A stretch of 64,000 bases of DNA from Malania oleifera (Eukaryota; Streptophyta; Magnoliopsida; Santalales; Ximeniaceae), in assembly GCF_029873635.1 (NCBI RefSeq), contig NC_080425.1:42162390-42226389 (forward strand). Direction: 5' to 3'. Numbering within the stretch: position 1 is the stretch's first letter; every line of letters starts with the position of its first letter. Below, one piece after another: positions 54,001 to 60,892 of this stretch. The position numbers were made by a program, and so were the translations under genes. Under the pieces are notes generated by a model, which saw only the letters and a program-made list of their open reading frames with translations, had not been told where the DNA came from and did not search any database.

Positions 54001-55993
54001 TCGGGATTACGAACATCAAGGAGGCACTTGCTACTGTCCTTTTCCATGCAAACAAACTTGCCTCTTCCATTTTCAAGAACCTTCAAACTCACATGTTCCC
54101 ATCCATTGTGAATTTGGCACCAAGACAACTAGCAATAGTCCAATCATTGGCCTCACAGAGCACATGTAGAATCTTAGGACCCACACGAGTTCCTCCTTGT
54201 CCAACGCGATGTATAAGACACGTCTTCCTGCATAGTCCATGATAGTACATTGCTAAGACCAAACGTATGACTGAGATCACTTTTCTTTTAGTTTGGAATG
54301 CAGTGAGCTCTCCCATCCCTGTGTCAAGTACGGGCAAGACGAAGAAGATAGGCCAAAAAGTCAAAAGAACACTGGGTTAAGAGATTGAGGCACAGCGAAG
54401 CAATGGAGGAATCAGCAAACTTTTTGGTTCAGAAAGATCGGAATCGAGTCTAAGGGTCTCGAAGCTGAAGAACCTAAGAATCGAATGACTTCTCTCGAGT
54501 GACTATTGTAGCAAAAGCCTCAATGAACGACTTAAGAATCCTTATGGTATCACCAAAGAGGAGAGCATTGCACGCCTTTTAACTAGCATATTCAAAATTG
54601 CACTTTTTCTTCTTTTTCTTCCTCTTCTCTTCTTCTTTTCATCTGTAACCCTAAGTGTTATATTTTCTTCAAATTTATATTAGTTTTAAAAGGCAAGAGC
54701 GTAAGGTGAGGCATTTTAACCTCTAAGAGGCAAGCCGTAATTCTTTTGAGAATTTTATTTTTAGATAAAAATACGTAAACATATAATATATCTTTAAAAA
54801 AATATAGAAAAATTAAGAAAATTACAATAAAATATGTATACATGCATACACACACACACATGTACATATATAATTTGTAAACTACTTGTTGGGCATTCAA
54901 AAAATACTATCTTGAATTCATTAAGTAAACCATTCCAAGAGATAGCCTATGCCTTAGTGTGAAGTGTTGGCCGTTTTGGGATTTGGTAGTTTAAATTGAG
55001 CCTCAGGTCATTTTAGGCATGTCTCATCTTAAGGCAAGTCTCAATTAAGTCTTCTAAAACATTACTCTTGACCAAAAAAAGTTGCTTAAAATAAAATTTA
55101 TATGCTTAAAGTAAGATTAGTTTAATTGTTTAAAATCATACGAATTCAGTTTCTTCAAAATAGTTTCATGAATAATTTGGGTGTCAATGCCTTTTAATAT
55201 TAAAATAGATATCCTTCAACAAATCTATCAAGGGAAAGAGAGATGTATCTTAAATTTATTTCATTGATGCATGATTTAAATTGAATCATGAGTTTTCCTG
55301 AATGTCCTTCACATATCTCCTTTTTCCAAGTATATTTCATATTAGTTGAGTTCATGAAGAGGGTCTTGTGGGCCTATAGATAAACCCATTAGCATTGTCA
55401 CTCCATAAAATTCTTATTTCATTCCAAACCTAAAGAGTTTTTTTCTCTAAGAAAGTAAAATTTCTAGTGGGGATTTGGACTCTTCCATTCGTTCAAAATT
55501 GGTGTGTCATGATTCAATTGGACTGCTGTATCCTAAGAGAGTCAAGAGGTGATATACCCAAGCCACAAAGAGCTTGAATCACATTAAAGCGAGCGAGATT
55601 CCACATCTCAGCCTAGTGGATTAGTGCTTCTAATCAACTATCTGTGTCACTTTTTTTCATAAATTTGTATATATTTCATACCAATGTGCAATTTCCAATT
55701 TGTTAAGGCAAATAGTCCTGCAAATTTATCTCCATGAAGATGCTGATTCTAGTGCACTTTTCAAATGACTATGTGAAGCCATCGGCAACACCAACCACCA
55801 AACATTAATGTCATTCACTTTAAAGATAATGGGAATCAAAGGGGAAAAAAAAAAAACAAACAAATGGAAACTCTAGAATAATAAAAAAAAATATTCAGAG
55901 TGCATACCTGATCCCCACAATTCCATGAAATTCATCTTCCATGCTTCGAACCATGTACTGATGAAAATTATAAGAAAGTGGGAGCTTGTGGTT
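5188..55993 (-). CDS. MLO: MLO family protein (clade I, MLO4/11/14-like), C-terminal 316 residues over eight exons; 5' end outside window
   Basis: Eight minus-strand exons, each bounded by AG and GT and matching in phase, encode 316 residues of a seven-transmembrane MLO protein. Visible segments are the third cytoplasmic loop end ([11 protein letters not shown], about 14-24), hydrophobic spans at about 30-65, 102-130 and 143-170, the VGTKLQHV and [12 protein letters not shown] motifs, and a C-terminal calmodulin-binding helix (about 177-197) with the conserved LxxW pair (L189, W192). The tail has CSLEST, DERDE and SLN motifs, a poly-Glu stretch and the ending QLFQKT, which resemble MLO4/11/14. 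Known family roles: plasma-membrane proteins with calmodulin control, implicated as Ca2+ channels; MLO4 and MLO11 shape root touch responses. The family is about 570 aa, so roughly 250 N-terminal residues should lie right of the window. The gene body here is over 98% intron. Open exons and clean splice sites argue for a functional gene. Confidence 0.92.
5626..8188 (-). other. MLO intron, 2.56 kb
   Basis: AT-rich and without any recognised transposon. A 27-bp tandem duplication lies at about 5889-5942. Several small open frames (for example near 6259-6450 and 6886-7074) have no family features. Confidence 0.6.
8189..8249 (-). CDS. MLO: MLO exon (seventh transmembrane region)
   Basis: A 61-bp exon with acceptor GTATGTGCAG and donor GTTTGC encodes [20 protein letters not shown] after completing a Gly codon. 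This is the conserved MLO segment directly before the MGS of the last exon. It is too short to show as an open frame by length alone; it was found by its family motif and by phase. Confidence 0.93.
10470..10992 (+). repeat. 5' LTR of Copia 2
   Basis: It begins TGTTGGGGATG and ends CATCAACA. It carries a TATA-like ATGTTATATAAACAT segment, suggesting the former promoter, and is followed by the primer-binding site. Confidence 0.85.
14064..14589 (+). repeat. 3' LTR of Copia 2
   Basis: Matches 10470-10992 along its length with about 8% difference by eye. It ends ACGTCAACA directly before the target duplication AAAAT. Confidence 0.85.
16626..16882 (+). repeat. 5' LTR of Copia 3
   Basis: A 257-bp repeat starting TGTTGGAAAG and ending ACTGACA. 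It matches the two parts of the right LTR (21447-21507 and 23746-23959). Confidence 0.88.
21508..23745 (+). mobile_element. Solo LTR (about 2.2 kb) inside the 3' LTR of Copia 3
   Basis: The sequence begins TGTTGGCCTCACAAGGC and ends ACTTTTCA, and is flanked by AGAAA on both sides (21503-21507, 23746-23750). It has no coding domains, primer site or purine tract. It contains AATCTTATTTTGATGATAACA near the start and a poly-C run near the end, as in LTRs of SIRE/Maximus-type Copia elements. The simplest reading is a solo LTR left by recombination between two LTRs. It is the youngest visible layer of this nest. Confidence 0.75.
22601..22810 (+). repeat. 70-bp tandem repeat, three units
   Basis: Units start at 22601, 22671 and 22741 with ATTTGACGAT and contain GGTTATTGGATCGTTG and AGAAGGGGTATTC. 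The second and third units are nearly identical and the first differs slightly. They lie within the solo LTR. Confidence 0.9.
24145..30638 (+). mobile_element. Tekay-like Gypsy fossil (Gypsy B) nested in Gypsy A
   Basis: The left LTR starts at 24145 (TGTAATAACC) and the right LTR spans 28947-30638 (TGTAGTAACC to CATGACA). The two are of unequal length. The flanks ACTAG (24140-24144) and ACTTG (30639-30643) are a near-perfect 5-bp duplication. A purine tract AAAGGGAGAT precedes the right LTR. Parts: gag with a CCHC knuckle (25180-26120), protease (about 26280-26520), RT (26660-27500), RNase H (27640-28110), then an integrase C-terminal/chromodomain-like end (28380-28620). The gag layout and chromodomain fit the Tekay/Del chromoviruses. 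Broken in roughly ten or more places; LTR divergence is several percent by eye. Confidence 0.85.
28947..30638 (+). repeat. 3' LTR of Gypsy B with internal tandem array
   Basis: A 1.69-kb LTR. It carries an AT/CT microsatellite (29000-29120) and, at about 29760-30300, an array of diverged units of roughly 55-65 bp sharing GTGGGGTCAATAATGACATG and CCGGTTT. A related array (GCCATGTCTCGGCTAAATACCG) occurs in the LTR at the right edge of the window. Confidence 0.8.
33290..33457 (-). mobile_element. TRIM-like relic, partial
   Basis: On the minus strand an LTR-like segment (about 33388-33457) is followed by GCTATCAGAGCC (primer-site-like) and the family's internal CAAGTTACCAAGAGGTCCTA segment. The second LTR is missing. 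Same family as 1381-1735. Confidence 0.65.
33754..34905. mobile_element. Non-autonomous hAT element, 1.15 kb
   Basis: The ends are inverted: TAGGACTGCAAACAAG at the left and TTTGTTTGCAGCCCTA at the right (the reverse complement begins TAGGGCTGCAAACAAA). Subterminal regions are rich in AGCTCGGGCTCAAGCTCG-type motifs. The flanks GATATAGT (33746-33753) and GATAAAAT (34906-34913) match at six of eight bases, fitting a decayed 8-bp hAT duplication. It interrupts a Copia RT. No transposase is present; the interior has a short tandem duplication (about 34072-34170). The same family occurs at 48818-50227. Confidence 0.78.
35340..36000. repeat. AT-rich repeat with TCGAAATTTC motifs
   Basis: Both ends are dense in GAAATTTC/CGAAATTT motifs (35350-35510 and 35930-35990). 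The middle is AT-rich and non-coding. It interrupts the Copia 4 relic. Its right end resembles 53420-53570, downstream of the hAT transposase relic, so it may be a non-autonomous DNA transposon of that family. Exact ends and target duplication were not resolved. Confidence 0.45.
36630..36906 (+). mobile_element. TRIM-like relic, partial
   Basis: A primer-site-like TGTCAGAGCTTGGG (about 36633) and the internal segment are followed by a purine tract with a long G-run (36803-36820) and a 75-bp LTR (36832-36906, TGTTGAATAGC to GTCTAACA). The left LTR is not recognised. Diverged member of the 1381-1735 family. Confidence 0.55.
36907..37463. other. Intronic stretch without recognised features
   Basis: AT-rich MLO intron sequence between the last transposon relic and the exon at 37464. 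Nothing recognisable on either strand. Confidence 0.5.
37464..37531 (-). CDS. MLO: MLO exon (loop before the seventh transmembrane span)
   Basis: A 68-bp exon with acceptor TTGTTTAG and donor GTATGT. It encodes [20 protein letters not shown] then AC and the first two bases of a Gly codon. The [10 protein letters not shown] motif is characteristic of the clade I MLO loop. A longer open frame overlaps it in another phase and should be ignored. Confidence 0.92.
37840..38830 (-). mobile_element. RTE-type LINE fragment
   Basis: The minus strand encodes the endonuclease-to-RT region of a plant RTE element. Recognisable pieces are WWWDQEVQ (about 38510-38540), the frame 37999-38472 with [15 protein letters not shown] and [16 protein letters not shown] (the RTE 'IPIEVWK' block), and remnants of the following RT block down to about 37840. 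Both ends are missing and stops interrupt the upstream part. It lies in the 3.34-kb MLO intron, in the same strand sense as MLO. Confidence 0.8.
38925..39920 (-). mobile_element. Probable L1-derived fragment with 3' tail
   Basis: On the minus strand, weak ORF1-like open segments (39421-39681, 39231-39494) are followed by a 3' end reading TTGTAACTTCTCTTTCTTGA, then CTAATATACC and a run of A (T-run at 38921-38930 on the plus strand). A nearly identical 3' end occurs at 41940-41997 on the plus strand. No RT is seen, so this is probably an internally shortened copy. Moderate to low certainty. Confidence 0.5.
39960..40665 (+). mobile_element. Copia RNase H to 3' LTR fragment (Copia 5)
   Basis: The plus strand carries the end of a Copia polyprotein: RNase H with YINADWDGS and [15 protein letters not shown]-like motifs (40000-40480), a purine tract (CTTGAGGGTGAG), then an LTR of about 180 bp (40486-40665, TGTTAATGATT to TCTAACA). 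It is truncated on the left and broken. It lies in the MLO intron, antisense to MLO. Confidence 0.72.
40826..40861. repeat. (GA)n microsatellite
   Basis: About 17 GA units. On the MLO (minus) strand it is a (TC)n tract starting about nine bases after the donor of the 36-bp exon. Confidence 0.95.
40872..40907 (-). CDS. MLO: MLO 36-bp exon
   Basis: Acceptor TGTGAAGCAG, donor GTGAGA. It encodes [12 protein letters not shown], the conserved start of an MLO transmembrane span (family form [13 protein letters not shown]). Both boundaries are in phase 0. It was found by motif; it is too short to stand out as an open frame. Confidence 0.93.
41017..41187 (-). CDS. MLO: MLO exon with VGTKLQHV and FWFGKP motifs
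   Basis: A 171-bp exon with acceptor CTTGCCCAAG and donor GTGATG. It encodes 57 aa from [13 protein letters not shown] to [11 protein letters not shown], including [16 protein letters not shown]. These are hallmark MLO motifs in the cytoplasmic loop and the next membrane span. Both ends are in phase 0. Confidence 0.95.
41277..41317 (-). CDS. MLO: MLO 41-bp exon
   Basis: Acceptor AATGCTGCAG, donor GTAAGT. After completing a Gly codon it encodes [13 protein letters not shown], the MLO membrane span before VGTKL. Confidence 0.93.
41408..41457 (-). CDS. MLO: MLO 50-bp exon
   Basis: Acceptor TGATATGCAG, donor GTAATT. It completes a Ser codon, encodes [16 protein letters not shown] and ends one base into a Gly codon. 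It matches the MLO span usually written SWPLWVYAI...NVHG. Confidence 0.93.
41885..41997 (+). mobile_element. L1 3' tail, severely 5'-truncated
   Basis: TTTTGTAACTTCTCTTTCTC, then AATCTAATATACC and a 13-base A-run. It matches the 3' end of the minus-strand fragment at 38925, suggesting a very short LINE insertion. The left limit is uncertain. Confidence 0.5.
42383..42686 (-). mobile_element. TRIM-like element with both LTRs
   Basis: LTRs of 73 bp at 42383-42455 and 42614-42686 on the minus strand flank an internal part with a CAT/GGCATTAGAGCC primer-site-like sequence and a TGCAGGGAG purine tract. The flanks AAACT and AAACC differ at one of five bases, fitting a decayed duplication. Second nearly complete copy of the 1381-1735 family. 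Confidence 0.75.
42690..42960 (-). mobile_element. Possible Copia 3' end relic
   Basis: On the minus strand a CTAGCTTGAGTGGGAGAG purine-tract-like sequence is followed by an LTR-like stretch (CAAGTTTATTATTGTCATTT, then a TATAAATAG motif), similar in plan to the Copia end at 40450-40665. A poly-C run lies at 42908-42920. Weak evidence. Confidence 0.35.
42961..45299. other. AT-rich intron sequence with microsatellites
   Basis: No gene recognised. It contains a purine-rich GA stretch (43208-43255), AT-rich low-complexity sequence (44330-44400), a (TG)n tract (about 45016-45044) and an (AT)n tract (about 45259-45274). Small open frames at 44625-44852 and 44897-45148 look random. Confidence 0.5.
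45300..45683 (+). repeat. Direct repeat pair, about 158 bp
   Basis: Segments 45300-45457 and 45526-45683 both start GTTGGTTTAATATTTGT and end with CAGATCATTACRCTA. They are more than 90% alike by eye, with 68 bp between them. An L1 remnant begins directly after the second copy. Confidence 0.85.
45685..47090 (-). mobile_element. L1-type LINE fragment (RT region)
   Basis: On the minus strand, 46665-46916 encodes the L1 RT block [15 protein letters not shown] with KVLANRM. Downstream pieces include an RQGDPLSP-region remnant (about 46560-46620), a degraded catalytic box ([10 protein letters not shown] instead of the usual FADD, near 46470-46490), and the [11 protein letters not shown]-type thumb region (about 46160-46210). 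Stops and deletions interrupt it, and it lacks its 5' part and zf-RVT end. Dead copy inside the MLO intron. Confidence 0.75.
47340..47600 (+). pseudogene. hAT transposase relic, N-terminal BED zinc finger
   Basis: The frame from 47352 has [20 protein letters not shown]. In the neighbouring frame CKYCG follows (about 47486), the start of a BED-type zinc finger as in plant hAT transposases with DUF659. The two parts are in different frames and a stop follows, so it is broken. The rest of the gene appears at 50540-53200, after an L1 fragment and a hAT miniature. A 33-bp segment (GATGCACTTCGCAAAC...) is repeated at 47535 and 47587. Confidence 0.5.
47605..48632 (+). mobile_element. L1-type LINE, 5'-truncated, with zf-RVT domain
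   Basis: A frame of 232 codons (47604-48302) encodes a LINE C-terminus: [20 protein letters not shown] and VYLKGRSMW, a LVWKSG-like block ([18 protein letters not shown]), then [18 protein letters not shown], the CxxC...H...C zf-RVT knuckle. A 3' untranslated region and an A-run (48621-48629) follow. Truncated on the left. Better preserved than the other L1 pieces and sitting within the hAT relic, so probably a later insertion. Confidence 0.85.
48818..50227. mobile_element. Non-autonomous hAT element, 1.41 kb, possible captured sequence
   Basis: The left end TAGGGCTGCAAACAAGCCGA and the right end AGTCTGCAGCCCTA form terminal inverted repeats. Subterminal CTCGGGCTC / CGAGCTCTTACCGAG motifs match the copy at 33754-34905. 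The flanks TTTAAAAC (48810-48817) and CTGAAAAC (50228-50235) match at six of eight bases, fitting an 8-bp hAT duplication. The interior holds a minus-strand frame of 169 codons (49334-49843) with [10 protein letters not shown] and [16 protein letters not shown] segments. It is not a transposase and may be captured host sequence. Confidence 0.75.
50540..53200 (+). pseudogene. hAT transposase relic, DUF659 and hATC dimerisation regions
   Basis: Plus-strand segments, interrupted by stops and by probable introns (51430-51540, 51650-51730, 51790-51890), follow the order of a plant hAT transposase. A DUF659 block with [14 protein letters not shown] and [13 protein letters not shown] lies at about 50640-50900. 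Then come [16 protein letters not shown] (about 51010-51070) and a hATC block with [15 protein letters not shown] (about 51910-51960), NWS and KEQRNRL (about 51985-52030). The tail at 52076-52260 reads [20 protein letters not shown], then [11 protein letters not shown]; a near-copy of its last 60 bases follows (52258-52320). An acidic Gly/Ser-rich end runs to about 52730. Dead, but still easy to recognise. Confidence 0.78.
53201..53585. repeat. AT-rich 3' flank of the hAT relic with GAAATTTC motifs
   Basis: At 53420-53570 the sequence is rich in CATCGAAATTGAAATTT-type motifs, like the right end of the repeat at 35340-36000. It probably represents the subterminal end of the hAT element. Confidence 0.4.
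53590..54370 (-). pseudogene. Unidentified degenerate coding remnant
   Basis: The minus strand has overlapping open segments (54089-54364 and 53877-54128) that look like one broken reading frame, with [20 protein letters not shown] and [12 protein letters not shown]. The composition is protein-like and may be an L1 ORF1 remnant, but no domain is certain. Confidence 0.3.
54371..55907. other. Intronic sequence without recognised genes
   Basis: Contains a TTCTTC-rich stretch (54610-54640), an (AC)n tract (about 54847-54860) and AT-rich sequence. Nothing else identifiable. Confidence 0.45.
55908..55993 (-). CDS. MLO: MLO exon, most upstream one in the window
   Basis: An 86-bp exon with acceptor ATTACCAG and donor GTATGC. 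It encodes [20 protein letters not shown] followed by EFHGIVGI and two bases of a Ser codon completed by the 50-bp exon 14.45 kb away. The YNFHxYMVRxMEDEF motif is specific to MLO proteins. Upstream exons (HASHPWS and earlier) were not found between here and 64000. Confidence 0.94.
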
Positions 55994-57380
55994 CTGGTAA
56001 TCATGACACCAACTTAAAATGCAATAATACAATAAAAGTATATACTACAACTAATCAATCAAACAGTGTAGATAACAAATCAATTTACATAGTAAAGAAA
56101 AACTGTAACAGTTAATAGCCTTAAAACAATTTAGCTATTCCACGTTAATATTAAATATTAATAATTAATTACCATCTACTGCATGTGACCGTCAAGAGTT
56201 ACAAATGCTACCAAGAGAAAAAATTAGCAAATATAAGGAGGTTTGATGGTTGATATCCGAACTCCTTGATGTGTAGTTCCTAACATGTGGCACAGAAGCA
56301 TCTGCAAGAGGTAATGGTTATTTGCTATGGAACCTGACATTGCACTGACACAACAGCAACATCTAAGTCATCTCAAATATGGCAAAAATTAGCAAATATA
56401 AGGAGGTTTGATGGTTGATATCGAACTCCTTGATGTGTAGTTCCTAACATGTGGCACAGAGGCATCTGCAAGGGGTAAAGATTATTTGCTATGGTACCAG
56501 ACATTACAGGCATCACTGACACAACAGCAACATCTAAGTCATCTCAAATATGGCAGCAGTGCCTAATGTATCTGAAATGTCAGTCACTGGTGTATCAAAT
56601 ATATGTCACATATCAGCAGCATCTGACACGAGTCATGTGTATTTGTCATGCTAAGAAACCTGACACACAAAACAAGCTAAGGGCTCTCCAACATGTGGAC
56701 AGCACAGGGAATGCAATTGCAATAAATCACACCAACAATTCCAGTCAAACACCAATAGGCTTTGAGTAAACATGGCCAGATCCAGTCTAATACGAGTTGG
56801 CAATGTGCCAAAAATGGCATCAACAAGCAATCTGAGATGCGCCACAGACTGCTGCAAGTTGAAAGTGGACCCCAACTGTGCTATACAGTGGAGGGGAGTG
56901 GTTTGGAGCCATGAAACAACACTGAATACCTGAAGCAGCAAGTTGCAATACTACTCCCCACTAGCTGAACTAGTAAGAGAGGAATTTGTGTTGGCTACAT
57001 TGGCGATATGTGGCAGGTTTACCATGAAGATTCCAACACTTTCCAACAATGACTACACTTGTGTAAGGGGCCTTTACCATGTTCATACCTTGCTCCATAA
57101 TAACTCAAACAAACCCAAGAAGTTCCCCTACTACACAACTCATAGCTAGAACTACCTTGTTTAACAAATGCAGTCATCTCAGAACTAGAGGTCATTGGAA
57201 CTAGGAGTTGAGGAATGGGTGCTAGAGGAGGCATGAAGTGGCTATGGTGTTGGTTTTGCAAAATCTCAAGGGGATTTTATGTTTCTGAAGATCTAGCATT
57301 CTCTAGGAATTTCTTGGCAATTGTAGTGTTTTCCAAATGCTACTGGGTTGGTTTTAACCCTGCAGTGGGCCTGACAACTC
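55994..57380. other. Presumed MLO intron with a tandem duplication
   Basis: Units 56219-56383 and 56384-56554 both start AAAAATTAGCAAATATAAGG and end near TCATCTCAAATATGGCA, with small differences. Open frames at 56491-56769 and 56651-56941 lie over this repeat and its flank and show no domain. Confidence 0.6.
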
Positions 57381-57389
57381 TCCTATGGT

Positions 57390-57600
57390 GGTAAACATGC
57401 AGAGAAGTGTGGACCAACAATTTATATCAAGCCTTAACACACCCCAACATGTGCAGCCCAATTGCAAGCAGAGATATAAGCAAACAATAAATAACACCCA
57501 CTACATGGAATAAGACAATTTTTAACAACAAATGCGAGCAACAGGAGCATAACAGAAGACCTTCTGGCAACCATGGCTCTATTATTATGTTAACATGGTC
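57390..57600 (-). mobile_element. TRIM-like relic, strongly diverged
   Basis: The minus strand has TTAAGGCTTGATATAAATTG followed by TTGGTCC (an LTR piece), a CTGCACATGTTGGGG purine-tract-like part, and CATAATAATAGAGCCATGGTTGCC (primer site and internal start). Fifth member of the 1381-1735 family, with fuzzy ends. Confidence 0.5.
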
Positions 57601-57943
57601 TAGTAAATTGGAAAACCTAATCACAGCGGAAGGTCTTCTCTATTTACAATAAATGTTAAGTACATCATAATGACCATAATATCCTCACTGACTCATGCTT
57701 ACTAACATAATTACATAAGTAATAATACTAAACCAATAACGTCCTTGTTGCACACAATTCAGCAATACCCAATTATTTTGTTCTCTCTTTCTTATTTTTC
57801 CATTTAGAGTGACAGTTTTTGCCGGAAATCAAAGGTAATAAGTCACATTATTCTAGCCAGGCACTGCCAAAATTTGCAGGGTTTTTCCAGAGGGGCACAT
57901 ATTAGCAAAATTGATTGTCTTTGATAAAGTACACAGTGAATCA
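57601..57943. other. Non-coding stretch
   Basis: AT-rich, with a TTCTTATTTTTCC-type tract. No gene or element recognised. Confidence 0.4.
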
Positions 57944-58766
57944 TGTACAACAACAACAATAGCAAGCGTTAAGTCCCATGGGGTCAGCTACACAAATCCC
58001 TTTTTTCCAATTCACTCGATCTAGAGCATTTTTCTCTATTAGAATAAGGGCTATTAAATCCTTCCTACTACCTCATTCCAAGTAATTTTAGGCCTACCCC
58101 TACCCCTACCACTTTTTTATGCCAAAAACCATAACTAACTCACTCCTCCTCATAGGTGCTCTATTAGGCCTGCGTTTTAAATGCCCAAACCATCTAAGTC
58201 GCCCCTCCCTTATCTTGTTTTCAACTGGTGCTATGCCTAAATTTTTATCGATATGTTCATTTCTTACTTTATCTTGTAATGTTAAATCATCCACCTTAGC
58301 ATACATATCTTAGCAACTTTCATTCTTTGTATATGTTGTTTCTTAGTTGTCAGCATTATGAACCATAAAAAATAGCTGGCCTTATAGCCTTCTTATTAAA
58401 CTTTCCTTTGTAATTTTAAGGGTATTTTACAATCACACAACACATCTTACGCACTCCTCCATTTTACCCAACCAGTCTTAATTCTATGTACTACATCTTC
58501 TTCAATGTCCCCTTCACCTTGCATAATAGATCCGAGATATCTAAATCTATCAATGCTATTAATATCTTGATTATCCCGTTTAATCTTCTCTATGTTGTTA
58601 CTCCTTACATTACTGAAATTGCATTTCATATATTCAGTCTTATTCCTACTTATCCTAAACCCTTTAGACTTTAATGTGGCTCTCCAAAGTTCTAGCATAG
58701 ATTTCACTCTGCTCCAACAATCATCAATCAACACGATATCATTTGCAAACAACATACACCAAGGGA
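57944..58766 (-). mobile_element. RTE-type LINE, 3' half
   Basis: The minus strand encodes the RT catalytic block MLFANDIVLID (58720-58755; the usual form is FADD), RISRNKTEYMKCNF and RFRYLGSIMQ. The typical RTE tail DKVRNEHIDKNLGIAPVENK with RLRWFGHLKRRP follows (58106-58306). The 3' end is the usual GTTGTTGTTGTA-type repeat (57946-57960 on the plus strand). Stops separate the parts. On its 5' side the RT is cut off at 58766, where an Athila-like LTR begins. Confidence 0.87.
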
Positions 58767-60892
58767 TGATTATGCATCAAAAATGCGTAATTAGGCATTT
58801 AAATTCATGCATTAAAGATCATAATCTTAATTAAATGCCCGATTTTGTCTAATATTTTAATCATTAAGCTCGCCCAATAATTTTAAGATAATTACCCTAT
58901 TTGTTGCCAAACATTTATGGACACTTGTGTTTTATTATTACAAGATAATTTTTGAACATTAAATCCGAGATTAGAATGTTCGCGGGTCGTGAGCATTAAG
59001 AGGTGTCGTGTACGTGAGGTAGAGTCCAAATCAAGACCATGAGCATCCGGATTTTTCATGAACATTTAAAGGATAATTTTCGGAAGCTGAGCCCTGCACA
59101 CAAAGAGAGGCCATTTTTGACACTGCTTAGTAATCTATGTGTAACTCTCTCATTCGACCTCCGATTCAAATCATTCAAAATAATATAAAAAGCTAAGAGA
59201 ACCCTCTACAACTTTCATGTTTTGCGTTTTGAGAAATACTGACTACATCAAGGTCGAAATCGGACATGAAGTTATCATACGCTGTTTTATGGACTATTTT
59301 GACATTACTTTGTAATCTGGGCGTAACTTTCTCGTCCGAGCTCCGATCGAGATAATTCAAAATACTGTGGAAAGTTGAGGAATTTCTCTACAATTTTTGT
59401 GTTTTGAGCTTTGAGAGTTACAAACTGTAGAAAGGTCAAAATTGGGCTCGTGCGCTGAAAAAAAAAAAAGAAGAAACAAGAAAAGAAAAAATAAATAAAA
59501 AATAAAAGATGATTTGACCCGGCCATGCAGCCAGGTCCTCTTGGTGGGCATGCGCTGGAGACATACAGAGGAAACACAAAGAAAAAGAAAGAAAAGAAAA
59601 AAGAAAGGAAAGAAAGGAAAGGATTTGGAAAAGTCAAAGAAATGAGAATTATCCTAGGGCTTCTTGGGGAGGCCGCACCACACACGGAGAGGATTATAAT
59701 AATTTTTTTTTTGGGAGACACAAGGAGGCCGAACTGGGGAGCAGCTGCAGCTCTAGGGAGGCATTATTTTTGGGACACACGCATAGGAGGCCGAGAGGAG
59801 CAGCTGGGAGGTTTTCTTTTGGGGTGCTGCGCAGACACAACACACAACCACAAAGCGTGGTTGGCGGTACGCTGAAAAGTTTAGATCTTTTCGGGAATCG
59901 GAAAGCAGCGAACAACGGCCGTGCTCGGGGTGTTTGCGGCACGCAACGGCGGTGCTGTGGGTGCTGTTTTGTCTTCTACTCTCCAAATAAAAGAAAGCAT
60001 GGTGAAGTCGTTTATGTTTGATTTAATTTTCGGCATGAACTAATTTTTTGTATTCTAGAAAAATGATGTAGCCCAGTTTTAAACTGTACTTGCTCTTCGA
60101 TGCTAATCTAAAGTAGCTTTCTTTAATGTTTGTCTAAGTTATTCTGCGCTTAATGCTTTTAATTAACTGGCCATTAATTAGATGATATTGGTCTTGTGAT
60201 TTGCTACCGAAAGGGGGAATTATAGGCTAGATCTTGGATAATTCAACGTAGGTGAATATAGAGATGGAAAGATTTGTATGAACTTACATATTATTAAAAA
60301 ATCGAGGGTCTTATTGCGTTCTTGCGTTATTAATTTTCATATTTTTATGTTAAATAAACAAAAATAGGTTCTAATTGACTATCAAAAGAGACTTTTGGAA
60401 AAATTGAAGATTTGCTAACAAACAGAGAAAACAAAGTCGAATTAGCTAGATGAGTAAAGCATAGTGAAAAACTAAGTGAAATCGGTTTCCTAGAAGTTTT
60501 CACCTTAAATAATAAACAAGAATAGGTTCTAATAGACTATCGAAAGAGACTTTTGGAAAAATTGGAGATTTGCTAACAAAGAAAGAAAACGAAGTTGAAT
60601 TAGCTAGATGAGTACAGCATAGTGAAAAACTAGGTGAAATCGGTTTCCTAGAAGTTTTCATCCTCATTAATTTGATACGTGGCAACCAATTTTATTTTCC
60701 CTTGAATAGTTTATTTAAAGTAGCCTTATTTCAATTTCGCATTCTAAAATTATTAATCTTTCTAAATAAAATCAAGATTAGTACAATTTCGGTACTTAGT
60801 AAAATTAAGACATCAATCCCTGAGGACGATACTCTTCACATCACTATATTATAAAACTACAACACTGTGCACTTGCAGTTTTGCACCGATCA
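58767..60892 (+). repeat. 5' LTR of the Athila-like element
   Basis: It contains a direct repeat of about 140 bp (units about 60362-60502 and 60521-60661, each with AGACTTTTGGAAAAATTG and ATCGGTTTCCTAGAAGTTTT) and a purine-rich stretch (59458-59640) that yields spurious open frames on both strands. No coding function. Confidence 0.78.

Larger units (their letters stand above)
41458..55907 (-). other. MLO intron, 14.45 kb
   Basis: Bounded by donor GTATGC (at 55907) and acceptor TATGCAG (at 41458). It holds a TRIM, L1 fragments on both strands, a hAT transposase relic split by later insertions, and a hAT miniature, each listed separately. Confidence 0.85.

Noticed and set aside
56491-57261. 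Open frames considered as missing N-terminal MLO exons
   Set aside because: None carries the HASHPWS, ALRLGF or N-terminal MLO motifs, and no phase-compatible exon was found.
59305-60021. Overlapping frames on both strands
   Set aside because: Purine-rich low-complexity LTR sequence of the Athila-like element; no domains.
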